DNA from: Nocardia australiensis
GTDB taxonomy: Bacteria > Actinomycetota > Actinomycetes > Mycobacteriales > Mycobacteriaceae
DNA length: 64,000 bases
Direction: 5' to 3'
Assembly: GCF_020733705.1 (NCBI RefSeq)
Contig: NZ_JAJFZM010000006.1
Span: 62,001-126,000, forward strand
Positions 9,461 to 18,174 of the stretch are shown here, one piece after another (the stretch's first letter is position 1; each line of letters begins with the position of its first letter). Below the pieces are notes generated by a model. The model worked only from the letters and a program-made list of their open reading frames with translations. It did no database searches and was not told the origin of the DNA. A program made the translations under genes and the position numbers.

Positions 9461-10125
9461 GATGGTGCCTCCAGTTTCACTATGTCAGCGGGTAATACGT
9501 CGACCGCCTCAACGGGGCGTGCGGTCGATTCCGGGTCGGGCAGCCGTAACCTCCAGTCGTTGCCGAACCACTCCACGACGGTGTGGTTCACCGCTCTCGA
9601 TTTGTCCGAGTATTCGGTGTAGACATCGACCGAGGACCTCTGCTCGGCGTAATCAGTGATCCGGTAGCCGAGCAGCCGTGGCGCATATTCCGGCGAAGCG
9701 GGACCGGTGATCGACAGCTGCACCCGATTCACCGACCACTCGTCACTGCTGCGGCCCGGAACCAATTCTAGGACAACCACTTTCGACCACTGTGTGTCCG
9801 ATGCCACCGACAATCGCACCGTGTGGACGATCGCGGCGAGCGCGGCACCCGGCGGCGAATGCTCGAAACCCGTTGCGGCGCCGCCGGCTTCCTTCTTCGG
9901 CCCCTGATCCGCGTGCGGCAGTTGCACTCCCTGAAAAGGCAGCCAGCGCACATGAGTCGGCGTCGCGGTCAATCGCGGACCCAGGCCGTCGCCACCGCCA
10001 CCACAGCCGGCCGCTGCCATCAGCAGCGCGAAACCTAACGCACCGGCCGCGGGTCCGCGCAGCGCGCACCGCACCGCACCGCGTGTTCCGGTCGCCGGAT
10101 GCGACTGCGTCACTGTGGATTTCAT
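9457..10125 (-). CDS. Putative lipoprotein, partner of the bitopic protein
   Basis: A 222-residue lipoprotein. From ATG at 10125 (33 bp after the upstream stop) it has a signal peptide and a lipobox-like AAGC followed by a Gly run. The mature domain includes GFEHSPPGAALAAIVHTVRL, close in pattern to the GYAHTPQGAVLAAAQITYRL of the next protein, and ends near NDWRLRLPDPES. Two paralogue-like domains side by side, one lipid-anchored and one membrane-spanning, suggest they pair at the outer face of the membrane. The longer open frame starting at 10344 overlaps the preceding membrane-protein gene and was rejected. Confidence 0.65.
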   Translation of the reverse strand: MKSTVTQSHPATGTRGAVRCALRGPAAGALGFALLMAAAGCGGGGDGLGPRLTATPTHVRWLPFQGVQLPHADQGPKKEAGGAATGFEHSPPGAALAAIVHTVRLSVASDTQWSKVVVLELVPGRSSDEWSVNRVQLSITGPASPEYAPRLLGYRITDYAEQRSSVDVYTEYSDKSRAVNHTVVEWFGNDWRLRLPDPESTARPVEAVDVLPADIVKLEAPS

Positions 10126-10157
10126 TCCAGGGCCTGCCCCATCCCGGTCACCGTGGC

Positions 10158-10442
10158 TCACGTCGGTAGGAACGCCAGGGCGATTCCGGACGCGGAGCTC
10201 GCCACGGTCGCGCCGAGCAGGCTCATCAACACGCCGTGCGAGGCGTCGTTCATCGCGAGATCGCTGCGGAACGCGATCCACAATCGGCCCGCGGACACGA
10301 TCATCCAGGCCAAGCACACCAGCAGCACAAACCAGAGCAGCCAATTCAACAGGTGCATCAGTGGGTCCAGCACCTCGGAGGGCATCTGCTTGTACGCGAG
10401 CAGCTCGCCTGCCGACATTCGCACGGTGGACATCGCCGACAT
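10158..10442 (-). CDS. Small two-helix membrane protein (VirB2/VirB3-sized)
   Basis: A 94-residue protein with two hydrophobic segments (around LLNWLLWFVLLVCLAWMIV and LMSLLGATVASSASGIALAF). The length and two-helix hairpin match the pilin-like VirB2/TrbC or VirB3 subunits that sit beside ATPase genes in type IV systems, although sequence identity cannot be judged here. Its ATG overlaps the previous stop by one base (TGATG), so it is translationally coupled to the preceding small membrane protein. No signal-peptide cleavage site is obvious. Confidence 0.65.
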   Translation of the reverse strand: MSAMSTVRMSAGELLAYKQMPSEVLDPLMHLLNWLLWFVLLVCLAWMIVSAGRLWIAFRSDLAMNDASHGVLMSLLGATVASSASGIALAFLPT

Positions 10443-10738
10443 CAGGTTCCGATAACGGCGTTCATGATGGTGCCCGCGCTGGTCGCGACCACGCCGCCGA
10501 TCATGGCTCCCGCCACCATCTTCGGCGACTCGAGCCCACCGCCGGTCCACTTCTCCCAAGCGAACTTGCCGCCCGCGTAGGTGATGCCGCAGATACCCGA
10601 CAGCAGGACGAACCAGGTGAGGTATCGAACCAGCTGGAGGATCTTCTCCGAGCCAGGAGGCGCCTCAGGTGTCGGATTGCCGACCTGAGCCAGGACAGTG
10701 CCGTACGTGTCCTGCACGGCGAGGAGGATCGTGCTCAT
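10442..10738 (-). CDS. Small membrane protein with N-terminal extension (VirB2-like size)
   Basis: A 98-residue protein from ATG at 10738 (AAAGG about 7 nt upstream). A soluble N-terminus of ~33 residues precedes two hydrophobic segments (YLTWFVLLSGICGITYAGG and VAGAMIGGVVATSAGTIMNAV) separated by a basic/aromatic loop. It resembles the next gene in size and layout, so the two are probably paralogous or partner subunits of the membrane channel or pilus-like part. The TGATG junction couples it to the following gene. Confidence 0.65.
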   Translation of the reverse strand: MSTILLAVQDTYGTVLAQVGNPTPEAPPGSEKILQLVRYLTWFVLLSGICGITYAGGKFAWEKWTGGGLESPKMVAGAMIGGVVATSAGTIMNAVIGT

Positions 10739-10799
10739 CGGGTGCCTTTCTCGAGAAGTGTGCTCATCAGCGGTCCGCCTGCGGCAGCGAAAATCACCT

Positions 10800-11441
10800 T
10801 CATGATGCGCCTTCGTCGAAAGATGAAGCGGTATCCAGGTTTTCGCGCACCGCACTCACAATATCGGTGCCGATCGCCCGGACTTCCAGCGGAACTTCAT
10901 CGAGCGGGTCGAGCTTTCTTTTCTTCGGTGGCAGCATGTCGCCCGGCGCCCATACCGGAAGGTTCTCCGGTTCGACGAGCGTCCACTCCTCATACCACGG
11001 CACCTGCCACACCTGCCCCGCCAGCGAGCCGACCACATCGCGGTAGCGGCGGATCTCCGCGGGCAGCCTGCCGGGCCGCGCTGCCACCGTGACGAGACCG
11101 AGCACCTCGGCCGAGCCCGCAAATCCGGAAAGATGCTGGCGCAGCAGATCGTGGGCACGTGTCAGACCGGCAATCGTCTCCCTGGCGACAAGCACGACAA
11201 AGGGCGATTCACGATCGAAAACACCGGGCCAGCGGCGGCCCGAATCCGCCGCAGGCGCAAGAACATGCGCGAGGGTACTGGCTCCGGCACCACCGTGCAC
11301 TCCCAGCAACCACACCAACGGCGCACGTCCGACGCCCGGCACCGGACGGTCCCAAATCAGCGCGCGACGCGATTCCGGCGGCGCGACCACGCCCGCGGGC
11401 GTGGGTTCCGGTTGACGACCAAGTTTCATAGCGGCGGTCAT
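10800..11441 (-). CDS. MinD/ParA-like protein with deviant P-loop (DUF6668-like)
   Basis: A 213-residue protein with a single Rossmann-like start, WLLGVHGGAGASTLAHVL at about residues 44-61. The glycine-rich loop has the shape of a MinD/ParA P-loop (GGxGxST) but carries Ala-Ser where the conserved Lys-Thr normally stands, so ATP hydrolysis is doubtful. The C-terminal third is charged (PPKKRKLDPLDEVPLEVRAIG). It overlaps the upstream ParA-like gene as ATGA. Two such proteins in a row could act as a heterodimer guiding the secretion machine or its substrate; that is inference. Confidence 0.65.
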   Translation of the reverse strand: MTAAMKLGRQPEPTPAGVVAPPESRRALIWDRPVPGVGRAPLVWLLGVHGGAGASTLAHVLAPAADSGRRWPGVFDRESPFVVLVARETIAGLTRAHDLLRQHLSGFAGSAEVLGLVTVAARPGRLPAEIRRYRDVVGSLAGQVWQVPWYEEWTLVEPENLPVWAPGDMLPPKKRKLDPLDEVPLEVRAIGTDIVSAVRENLDTASSFDEGAS

Positions 11442-12322
11442 GATGCCACCCCAGCGAGCAGCCGTGCGTAGGCACGGCGTGTCTCGGGCGCAAGCGACGC
11501 GTGCCGGACGAGTTCACCGCGAGCCAGGTGCGGATCGTAGGGAATCTCCCTGATATCGCGGACCCAACCCGACAGGTGTTCACGCAAATGATCGGCAACC
11601 CGCGAGTCGGCACCCGGTTGCTGGTGTGAGACAACGATCGTGGTGTCGCCGACGATGCCGGCCCCCTGCCCCTCGGCCGAATCGCCGAACTGGTCATCGA
11701 GCCATTCCAGCGCCACACGCAGCCGATTGGCCGCATCGGCGCGCGCCGGAATGGCAAGCACCAGAGCAACATCCGAATCATCGAGCAGCGGTCGCAGCTG
11801 ACGCCCGGCAATCGGATTGCCACCGTCGTAGACACCGGTGAACCCGGCGTCGTAGATCGCCCTGGCGACCGTCAGATAGGTGGCACGACGACGCAGCGGC
11901 GCCCCGTCACGCCACAGCAGGCCGATTCCCGAACTCGCCTGGGACATACACTCCTTCAACGGCGCGGGCTCGTCGTTGCCGCGCCCGTAGAGCCACGACT
12001 GCAGGCTGATCGGGTACAGGTGCTCGTCGGCGCCGCGCAAGGCCAGATCACTGCCCGCCGCCGTCGCATCGACCGCTACCGTCGGGTTACCGGCCGTCGC
12101 CAGCTCACCGGCGATACCGAGCACCGTCGTCGTGGTCCCGGCACCGCCACAACCACCGACGACCAGGATCGGGCGCTGCGCAGGCTCTGGCGCCTCGACA
12201 TCGAATCCCTCGCGCTTGCCGCGCCGTAACCGCACCACCGGAGCCCTTGTGCGCACGGGCCGACCCGACGGCTCCCCCTCCTCGGGTGCCTCGTCGAGCC
12301 ACCGACTCCAGTCGTCTCCCAT
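11438..12322 (-). CDS. ParA/MinD-like ATPase family protein
   Basis: A 294-residue protein. After a charged ~50-residue leader comes the P-loop-like GGCGGAGTTTT at about 56-66, followed by AVDATAAGSDLALR and a central VYDGGNP stretch typical of the ParA/MinD fold. As in its neighbour, the P-loop Lys next to Thr is missing, a change also seen in several secretion-associated MinD homologues. The ATG at 12322 is preceded by AAAGGAGAGC. It is coupled downstream to the DUF6668-like gene by an ATGA overlap. No parB-like gene or centromere-like repeats are visible, so a secretion-associated role is likelier than plasmid partition. Confidence 0.75.
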   Translation of the reverse strand: MGDDWSRWLDEAPEEGEPSGRPVRTRAPVVRLRRGKREGFDVEAPEPAQRPILVVGGCGGAGTTTTVLGIAGELATAGNPTVAVDATAAGSDLALRGADEHLYPISLQSWLYGRGNDEPAPLKECMSQASSGIGLLWRDGAPLRRRATYLTVARAIYDAGFTGVYDGGNPIAGRQLRPLLDDSDVALVLAIPARADAANRLRVALEWLDDQFGDSAEGQGAGIVGDTTIVVSHQQPGADSRVADHLREHLSGWVRDIREIPYDPHLARGELVRHASLAPETRRAYARLLAGVAS

Positions 12323-12337
12323 CGCCTCAGCTCTCCT

Positions 12338-13369
12338 TTATCCGGCCGCGATACCCGTGATGAGGGTGCGACCGCCGACCACCGCAGTGGTGACCGTCTG
12401 CTTGTTGTACGTGGCGGGTACACCGCCGGGCCGGTACTCGGTGATCTCCACCGAATAGCTGTTATCGACGATGGTGACGATCCGCACGCAATGGGTGGTG
12501 CCGACCGGAATGGAGTCGATGCCGCGCTGGATCGCCGCGGCCGTCGAGATCAGTGCGTCCGGCGCGACCATATGCCTGGCCTCTTCGCCGGAACGATCCA
12601 CGTAGTAGGCGTATTGGAAGGCCAGCACCGCATCGGGTCCCGAGGTATCGCCGCCGGGAGCGGCGCTGCGCATGACTCGCTCGCCACGTTCGGTAGGGCA
12701 CGCCGTCGATGTAGCACCACCGGTACCGGGTTGTGGTTTGGTGGCGTAATTGAGCTTGGCGCCCGCATTGTCGAATTGGGCCTCGTCGGCGAGTCGAGAG
12801 CCGGACCCGGATCGTGCGCTGCCGACAGCGAATTGCATCGAGGACTGTTCGGTTCCTTCGACCCGATCGCTCGACGAACTCAACAGGAACAACACGCCCG
12901 CCGCGGCCACACCCAGCAGTAGCACGGCCGCGACCAGCACCGCGATTACCCTGCCGCGACGCGAGGCCGGATTGTCGCGCGCCACCTGACGCAGTCCGCG
13001 AGGTGCGCCGAAGCGCGCCGATCGCTCGCCGGGGTCGTCGTCGAATTCGTCGTCGGGCCACGGGAATCGCACCACATCGCTGCCGCGGGGCGCGGCGTAG
13101 TGGTCGTCCGGACCGGGCGCGTGTCCGGCCACCCAATCCGACCAGCCACCGGTGAACTCGCTACGACTGGAGGACAGGTCGGCCGGCACGTCCACCCGTG
13201 CGCGTTCCTCGTCCAGATCCTCGTCGTGAATGTAGTACGGATACCGTGGCGGGCCATCGTCGTCAGCGGCCTCGGCGCTCGCATCGTCCGGGTGAGCGGG
13301 GGCAATCGAACCGTTGTCCGGCTCCAGCGCGACGTACCAACGTGAAAGCTGTTTGTACGACTTCAACAT
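12338..13369 (-). CDS. Membrane-anchored protein of the conjugation-like locus
   Basis: A 343-residue bitopic protein. An acidic cytosolic part of about 140 residues precedes one strong membrane helix (around VIAVLVAAVLLLGVAAAGVL) and an extracytoplasmic domain containing two Cys (in TSTACPTERGE and TTHCVRIV) that could form a disulphide. The pattern DAVLAFQYAYYVDRSG resembles the accessory exported domains elsewhere in this locus. It starts at ATG 13369 and ends 15 bp before the ParA-like gene. It is probably a conserved actinobacterial transfer-locus protein (DUF8176-like); function unknown. Confidence 0.65.
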   Translation of the reverse strand: MLKSYKQLSRWYVALEPDNGSIAPAHPDDASAEAADDDGPPRYPYYIHDEDLDEERARVDVPADLSSSRSEFTGGWSDWVAGHAPGPDDHYAAPRGSDVVRFPWPDDEFDDDPGERSARFGAPRGLRQVARDNPASRRGRVIAVLVAAVLLLGVAAAGVLFLLSSSSDRVEGTEQSSMQFAVGSARSGSGSRLADEAQFDNAGAKLNYATKPQPGTGGATSTACPTERGERVMRSAAPGGDTSGPDAVLAFQYAYYVDRSGEEARHMVAPDALISTAAAIQRGIDSIPVGTTHCVRIVTIVDNSYSVEITEYRPGGVPATYNKQTVTTAVVGGRTLITGIAAG

Positions 13370-13423
13370 TTCCCCCTTCCCGCAGAGCGAGGCACGTGGC
13401 GCATCGTGAGACCCTCTCGGCGA

Positions 13424-15061
13424 TCAGTTCGTGGAGAACGGGTAGGCGTCTGCGGTACCGGGTCGATCGGTATGCGGGACCGAAGATGTCACACCGCTGG
13501 ATGAGGCGCCATCGGCTCCCGTCCCAAACGGAAATTGTCCCGTACCGGACGAATTCGGCGTAGTCGACGCGCCGGAGCTCTCGCCGAAGAATCCGGCGGG
13601 CGGCTTGTCGCTGCCACCCTGTGGCGTCGTGCCGCTACCGAACGTTCCGGCAGCGTCGCGGGCCACCCTGGCGAACCAGTCGGCGACGAGTTGGGTCGGT
13701 GCGGCACCATTGCCGGACACCGTCGCATTGCCGTAGGCGCCGTGACGCGCGATCGTATCCCAATACCGCGTCCACGTGGTGATATTCAGGAGCTCGCTGT
13801 TGTCGGTGATGTTCTGGACCACCGCGTCGAATGCCTGTGAGACCAGACGGATCCCGGTCGTCGGCGCGATGAGTTGCGGTATGGCGCCGAGCAGCTTGGT
13901 CCCGAGCAACATCAGCCCGGCGACCGGATTCGCCAGTCCAGCGGCGGCCAACTCCGAGATGGCCGCCGGAGTGATTACCGTCTTCACTACCGTGCCGACC
14001 GCGTTCATCCCGATCATGCCGACCTTGAGCAACGCCTGGATCGCGCCGGGAATATTCAGCGACGCCCGTGGATCGGCAGCGTCGGCCAAGCGCTGCGAGA
14101 TCGACTTCTGCGGCGCGAGTGACACATTCGCCAGAGAATTACCCTGGAGGTCGTTGTTGACGACCTCGGTCGCGGTCTTGATCGAGGTGAACGCCAGCGC
14201 CTGCGCGATCGACCGCAGCGACGCGATCGGGTCGCCGCCGCTGAGTGTTGACTGCCCCACGACCTCGGCGACCGCCTTCAGGATGGGCGCACCCTGCGGG
14301 GCGTCGCAGGCCAGATCGGCCGACGCGCAGAAGCTTGCCACACGACCGGTCAGCGCACCGAAATTCACGGCGGTATCACGTTCGGGTCCGATGCCACCGC
14401 CACTCGGGGTCAGCTGTGGGAATGCCGCGATCGATGCCAGCTCCGCACCGGAGGTACCGGGCGCCGCATCGGGGACGAGCTTGCCGGGCGAGCCGGGAAA
14501 CAGCGGGGCAGCGGCGTTGCGAGTGGGGTCGGCGAACAGTGCGACGGCCGCGATCTTGTCGGCGGGGACCACTCCCCGGCCACGGCCGACCTCCTGCGCG
14601 AACATCGAGGCTACATGCGCGCCTTGGGAATACCCGACGATTCCGAACCTGGTGTCGGCGCACCGGGCCGCGACCGTCGCGGCCATCGCCCGCAACCTCG
14701 TCAGACCGCCCGCGACCGACTCCGAATACGGCACCACGCCACCGCCGGTAGCCCCGCCGAATCCGGATTCGTATGGCACATAGGCCCGATCCACCAGCCC
14801 GGGCGTGGACGCCTTGGCCATCATCGGCATGAAGACCGTCGACAACATGCCGGTATCGGTGGTCGGCGCCGCGTCGGGCGAGGACTCCCCCGTGCCCTGA
14901 ATTCCCAACGCGTACAGCGCCGGACAGCTCGCGATCGGAACATTGGTCGACGGACCTGCCGGGCTCGACGGCGCCGCCGCCGCACTACTCGCAGTAACGG
15001 TCGCCACAGCGACGGTGAATGCGACCAGCATTCCCGAGATACGTGCCGTGCAATCCGTCAT
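13424..15061 (-). CDS. Secreted cutinase-family serine hydrolase with large insertion and Ser/Gly-rich tail
   Basis: A 545-residue secreted alpha/beta-hydrolase. It has a signal peptide from ATG 15061 (a TTG lies four codons upstream), then CPALYALGIQGTGE, the usual start of actinobacterial cutinases. The nucleophile Ser is in GYSQGA near residue 145, the Asp is in the Cys-bounded CASADLAC near 249, and a His is in RHGAYG near 440. Typical cutinases are ~220 residues with Asp and His about 15 apart; here ~180 residues, including hydrophobic helices, are inserted between them. A low-complexity tail of ~85 residues follows. It is the first gene of the minus-strand run, which suggests a wall- or lipid-acting role for the locus, though it may simply be adjacent. 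Confidence 0.85.
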   Translation of the reverse strand: MTDCTARISGMLVAFTVAVATVTASSAAAAPSSPAGPSTNVPIASCPALYALGIQGTGESSPDAAPTTDTGMLSTVFMPMMAKASTPGLVDRAYVPYESGFGGATGGGVVPYSESVAGGLTRLRAMAATVAARCADTRFGIVGYSQGAHVASMFAQEVGRGRGVVPADKIAAVALFADPTRNAAAPLFPGSPGKLVPDAAPGTSGAELASIAAFPQLTPSGGGIGPERDTAVNFGALTGRVASFCASADLACDAPQGAPILKAVAEVVGQSTLSGGDPIASLRSIAQALAFTSIKTATEVVNNDLQGNSLANVSLAPQKSISQRLADAADPRASLNIPGAIQALLKVGMIGMNAVGTVVKTVITPAAISELAAAGLANPVAGLMLLGTKLLGAIPQLIAPTTGIRLVSQAFDAVVQNITDNSELLNITTWTRYWDTIARHGAYGNATVSGNGAAPTQLVADWFARVARDAAGTFGSGTTPQGGSDKPPAGFFGESSGASTTPNSSGTGQFPFGTGADGASSSGVTSSVPHTDRPGTADAYPFSTN

Positions 15062-15438
15062 AGCGATCCGCAATCATCCGAGTTACCGCAGCTACCTTCA
15101 ACGCCATGAAACGCAATAGACCGTAACAGATTTCGACTAATGCCGCTGAGGCGACGAAAGGATTACGCGACCCGCCGAGAAGGCAATGACACTTCCCGGC
15201 GTGCCACGATGGATCACCCGGTAATTTTCCGATCGCACCGTTGACCGACCCACTAGGAGGCGCACCTTGCGACCCGAATCATCAACCCGCACTTGACATT
15301 CCAGCGAACACCGGAACGAGCGCAACGTCAGCAGCCGACGTCTTGGACCAAGGCGACCAACCGGGCACGGCCGTACGGCGAGCATGATCGGTGAATCATC
15401 GGACCGCCACGCACCTAGCGCAAGACCCCTCGATACGG
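15062..15438. other. Intergenic region between cutinase and rel
   Basis: About 377 bp without a convincing gene. The one open frame (15137-15385, minus) has no ribosome-binding site and a composition rich in Arg and Ser, as expected for chance. A weak 5-bp inverted repeat (ATGAT...ATCAT) lies near 15,390 but is too short to call a rel terminator. Confidence 0.5.
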
Positions 15439-17946
15439 TCAGGTAGCCGAGGTGACGCGGTAGACGTCGTACACGCCTTCCACGTTGCGCACCACATTCA
15501 GTAGGTGCCCAAGATGCTTCGGATCGCCCATCTCGAAGGTGAACTTGCTGATCGCGACCCGGTCACCGTGCGTAGCCACCGACGCCGACAGGATATTCAC
15601 CTTCTCGTCGGCCAGCACCTTCGTCACATCCGACAGCAAGCGGGTGCGATCGAGCGCCTCGATCTGAATGGCGACCAGGAACACCGAGGACGGCGAGGGC
15701 GCCCATTCCACCTCGATGATGCGCTCGGCCTGCTCACGCAGCGATCCCGCATTGGTGCAGTCGGTACGGTGCACGCTCACCGCACCACCGCGGGTCACGA
15801 AGCCCATGATCTCGTCGCCCGGGACCGGCGTGCAGCACTTGGCCAGCTTAGCGACCGTGCCGAGGGCCCCAGGGATGAGTACGCCGGCATCACCGGTGAC
15901 GCGCTGCCGGTTCGGAGTTGTCGACGGAGTGGACCGCTCAGCGAGCTCGTTCTCCACATCGCCGATACCGCCGAGTTGCGCCATCAGCCGCTGCACGACG
16001 TGATGCGCTGACACCTGATGCTCACCGACGGCGGTATAGAGCATGGAGATGTCCGTGTAGTGCAGCTCGTGCGAGACCGCGGTCATCGCATCGACGCTCA
16101 TCAAACGCTGCAACGGCAGCCCGACGCGGCGGACCTCCTTGCCGATCTGCTCCTTACCGCTTTCGAGCGCCTCCTCGCGACGTTCCTTGGCGAACCACTG
16201 GCGGATCTTGGCCTTGGCGCGCGGCGAAACCACGAAGTTCTGCCAATCGCGGCTGGGTCCCGCGTTCTGCGCCTTCGAGGTGAACACCTCGACGACCTCA
16301 CCGTTCTCCAACTGCCGCTCCAAAGCGACCAGCCTGCCGTTCACCCGCGCCCCGATACACTTGTGCCCGACCTCGGTGTGCACGGCATAGGCGAAATCGA
16401 CCGGCGTGGACTTCTGCGGCAGCGTGATCACATCACCCTTCGGGGTGAAGACGAAGATCTCCGGCGACTTCAGGTCGAAACGCAGCGACTCCAGGAACTC
16501 GGCCGGGTCGGCCGCCTCCCGCTGCCAGTCGAGCAGTTGGCGCATCCACGCCATATCGTCGACTTCGGTGGAATCGTTGGAGTGCTTGCCCCGGGTCTCT
16601 TTGTAACGCCAATGCGCGGCGATGCCGAACTCGGCGGTGCGGTGCATGTCCTGGGTGCGAATCTGCACCTCGAGTGGCTTGCCGTCCGGGCCGACAACTG
16701 TCGTGTGCAGCGACTGGTAGACGCCATAGCGAGGCTGGGCGATGTAGTCCTTGAATCTGCCCGCCATCGGCTGCCACAGCGAATGCACGACACCGACGGC
16801 GGCGTAGCAATCGCGCACCTCGTCACACAGAATGCGAATGCCGACCAGGTCGTGGATGTCGTCGAAGTCTTTACCTTTGACGATCATCTTCTGGTAGATC
16901 GACCAGTAATGCTTAGGCCTGCCCTCCACGATCGCGTTGATCCGGGACGCGGCCAGGGTATTGACGATCTCCGCGCGCACTCGCGCCAGGTAAGTGTCGC
17001 GTGAAGGTGCGCGATCGGCGACCAGGCGCACGATCTCGTCGTACTTCTTCGGGTGCAGGATCGCGAAGGCGAGGTCCTCCAGCTCCCATTTGACCGTGGC
17101 CATTCCCAGGCGATGCGCCAGCGGCGCGATCACCTCCAGCGTTTCCTTCGCCTTCTTCGCCTGCTTCTCCGGCGGCAGGAAACGCATGGTGCGCATGTTG
17201 TGCAGCCGGTCGGCGACCTTGATCACCAGCACGCGGGGGTCGCGCGCCATCGCGATGATCATCTTGCGGATCGTCTCGGCCTCGGCGGCGGCACCGAGAT
17301 TGACCTTGTCCAGCTTGGTGACACCGTCGACCAGATGCGCGACCTCGGCACCGAAGTCGGCGGTCAGCTGTTCGAGCGAGTACCCGGTGTCCTCCACTGT
17401 GTCGTGCAACAGCGCGGCCACCAGCGTGGTGGTGTCCATTCCGAGCTCGGCCAGAATATTCGCGACCGCAAGCGGATGGGTTATGTAGGGGTCACCGGAT
17501 TTGCGGAACTGATGCGCGTGCCGCTCATCGGCGACGTCGAATGCCCGCTGCAGCAGTGTGAGATTCGCCTTCGGGTACAGCTCGCGATGCACGCTCGCCA
17601 ACGGCTCCAGCACCGGCTTGACCGCCGCGATCCCGCGCTGACCGGTCATCCGTCGCGCCAACCGCGCCCGCACCCGGCGCGACGCGGACGTGGGCACCGC
17701 CGCAGACGTACCCGGCTGCCGCACCGGCGAGGCGACGGCGTCCTCTTTCGCCACCGACTTTTTCGAGGGGGCGACATTCCTGTTCGACGGGGCGATAGTG
17801 CCGTTGGATGGGACACGCTTCGCGCTGGGCGCGCTGGTCTTCGAGGCGGACGGGCGCGACGGGTCAGCCGGAGTGGCCGCCGCACCATTCGATTGCGGGG
17901 CAGATGCCGATTGCTCGACATTCGCCTCGCCCAGATGCTGAGTCAT
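15439..17946 (-). CDS. rel: Bifunctional (p)ppGpp synthetase/hydrolase
   Basis: An 835-residue RelA/SpoT enzyme that makes and degrades (p)ppGpp in the stringent response. After a variable Ser/Ala/Pro-rich extension of ~95 residues it has the HD hydrolase domain (HDTVEDT signature), the synthetase domain (RYGVYQSLHT), a TGS domain (FVFTPKGDVITLP) and a C-terminal ACT domain. The hydrolase HD motif and the synthetase loop both look intact, so both activities are expected. ATG at 17946 follows GGAGAGGTGG. In mycobacteria rel also lies next to apt; here an ABC-F gene and an NrtR-like gene lie between them. The N-terminal extension is longer than in M. tuberculosis Rel. Confidence 0.97.
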   Translation of the reverse strand: MTQHLGEANVEQSASAPQSNGAAATPADPSRPSASKTSAPSAKRVPSNGTIAPSNRNVAPSKKSVAKEDAVASPVRQPGTSAAVPTSASRRVRARLARRMTGQRGIAAVKPVLEPLASVHRELYPKANLTLLQRAFDVADERHAHQFRKSGDPYITHPLAVANILAELGMDTTTLVAALLHDTVEDTGYSLEQLTADFGAEVAHLVDGVTKLDKVNLGAAAEAETIRKMIIAMARDPRVLVIKVADRLHNMRTMRFLPPEKQAKKAKETLEVIAPLAHRLGMATVKWELEDLAFAILHPKKYDEIVRLVADRAPSRDTYLARVRAEIVNTLAASRINAIVEGRPKHYWSIYQKMIVKGKDFDDIHDLVGIRILCDEVRDCYAAVGVVHSLWQPMAGRFKDYIAQPRYGVYQSLHTTVVGPDGKPLEVQIRTQDMHRTAEFGIAAHWRYKETRGKHSNDSTEVDDMAWMRQLLDWQREAADPAEFLESLRFDLKSPEIFVFTPKGDVITLPQKSTPVDFAYAVHTEVGHKCIGARVNGRLVALERQLENGEVVEVFTSKAQNAGPSRDWQNFVVSPRAKAKIRQWFAKERREEALESGKEQIGKEVRRVGLPLQRLMSVDAMTAVSHELHYTDISMLYTAVGEHQVSAHHVVQRLMAQLGGIGDVENELAERSTPSTTPNRQRVTGDAGVLIPGALGTVAKLAKCCTPVPGDEIMGFVTRGGAVSVHRTDCTNAGSLREQAERIIEVEWAPSPSSVFLVAIQIEALDRTRLLSDVTKVLADEKVNILSASVATHGDRVAISKFTFEMGDPKHLGHLLNVVRNVEGVYDVYRVTSAT

Positions 17947-18174
17947 GCCACCACCTCTCCACGCCGCGGTCCGAACACCCTATCCGACCGCTGCAACCGC
18001 CCAGACCACCAACTTTAGCCCCAGAACAGTCGCGGGGCGGATCGCTGTGAATACCGCCCTCGTCACGGGCTGTTCACCACGGCATATCTACCCGTTCAAA
18101 TCCGGCATTACCGCCGGTCCGCACGGACGGCTATTATGCATTGATGCGCATAGCAACGTATCGGGATGGACCGA

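Noticed and set aside
15137..15385. An 82-residue minus-strand frame between the cutinase and rel genes.
   Set aside because: No ribosome-binding site, Arg/Ser-rich composition and no recognisable domain.
18080..18110. A GTTCAAATCC string resembling a tRNA T-loop.
   Set aside because: The flanking bases do not form the T-stem and no acceptor, D or anticodon arms can be drawn around it.
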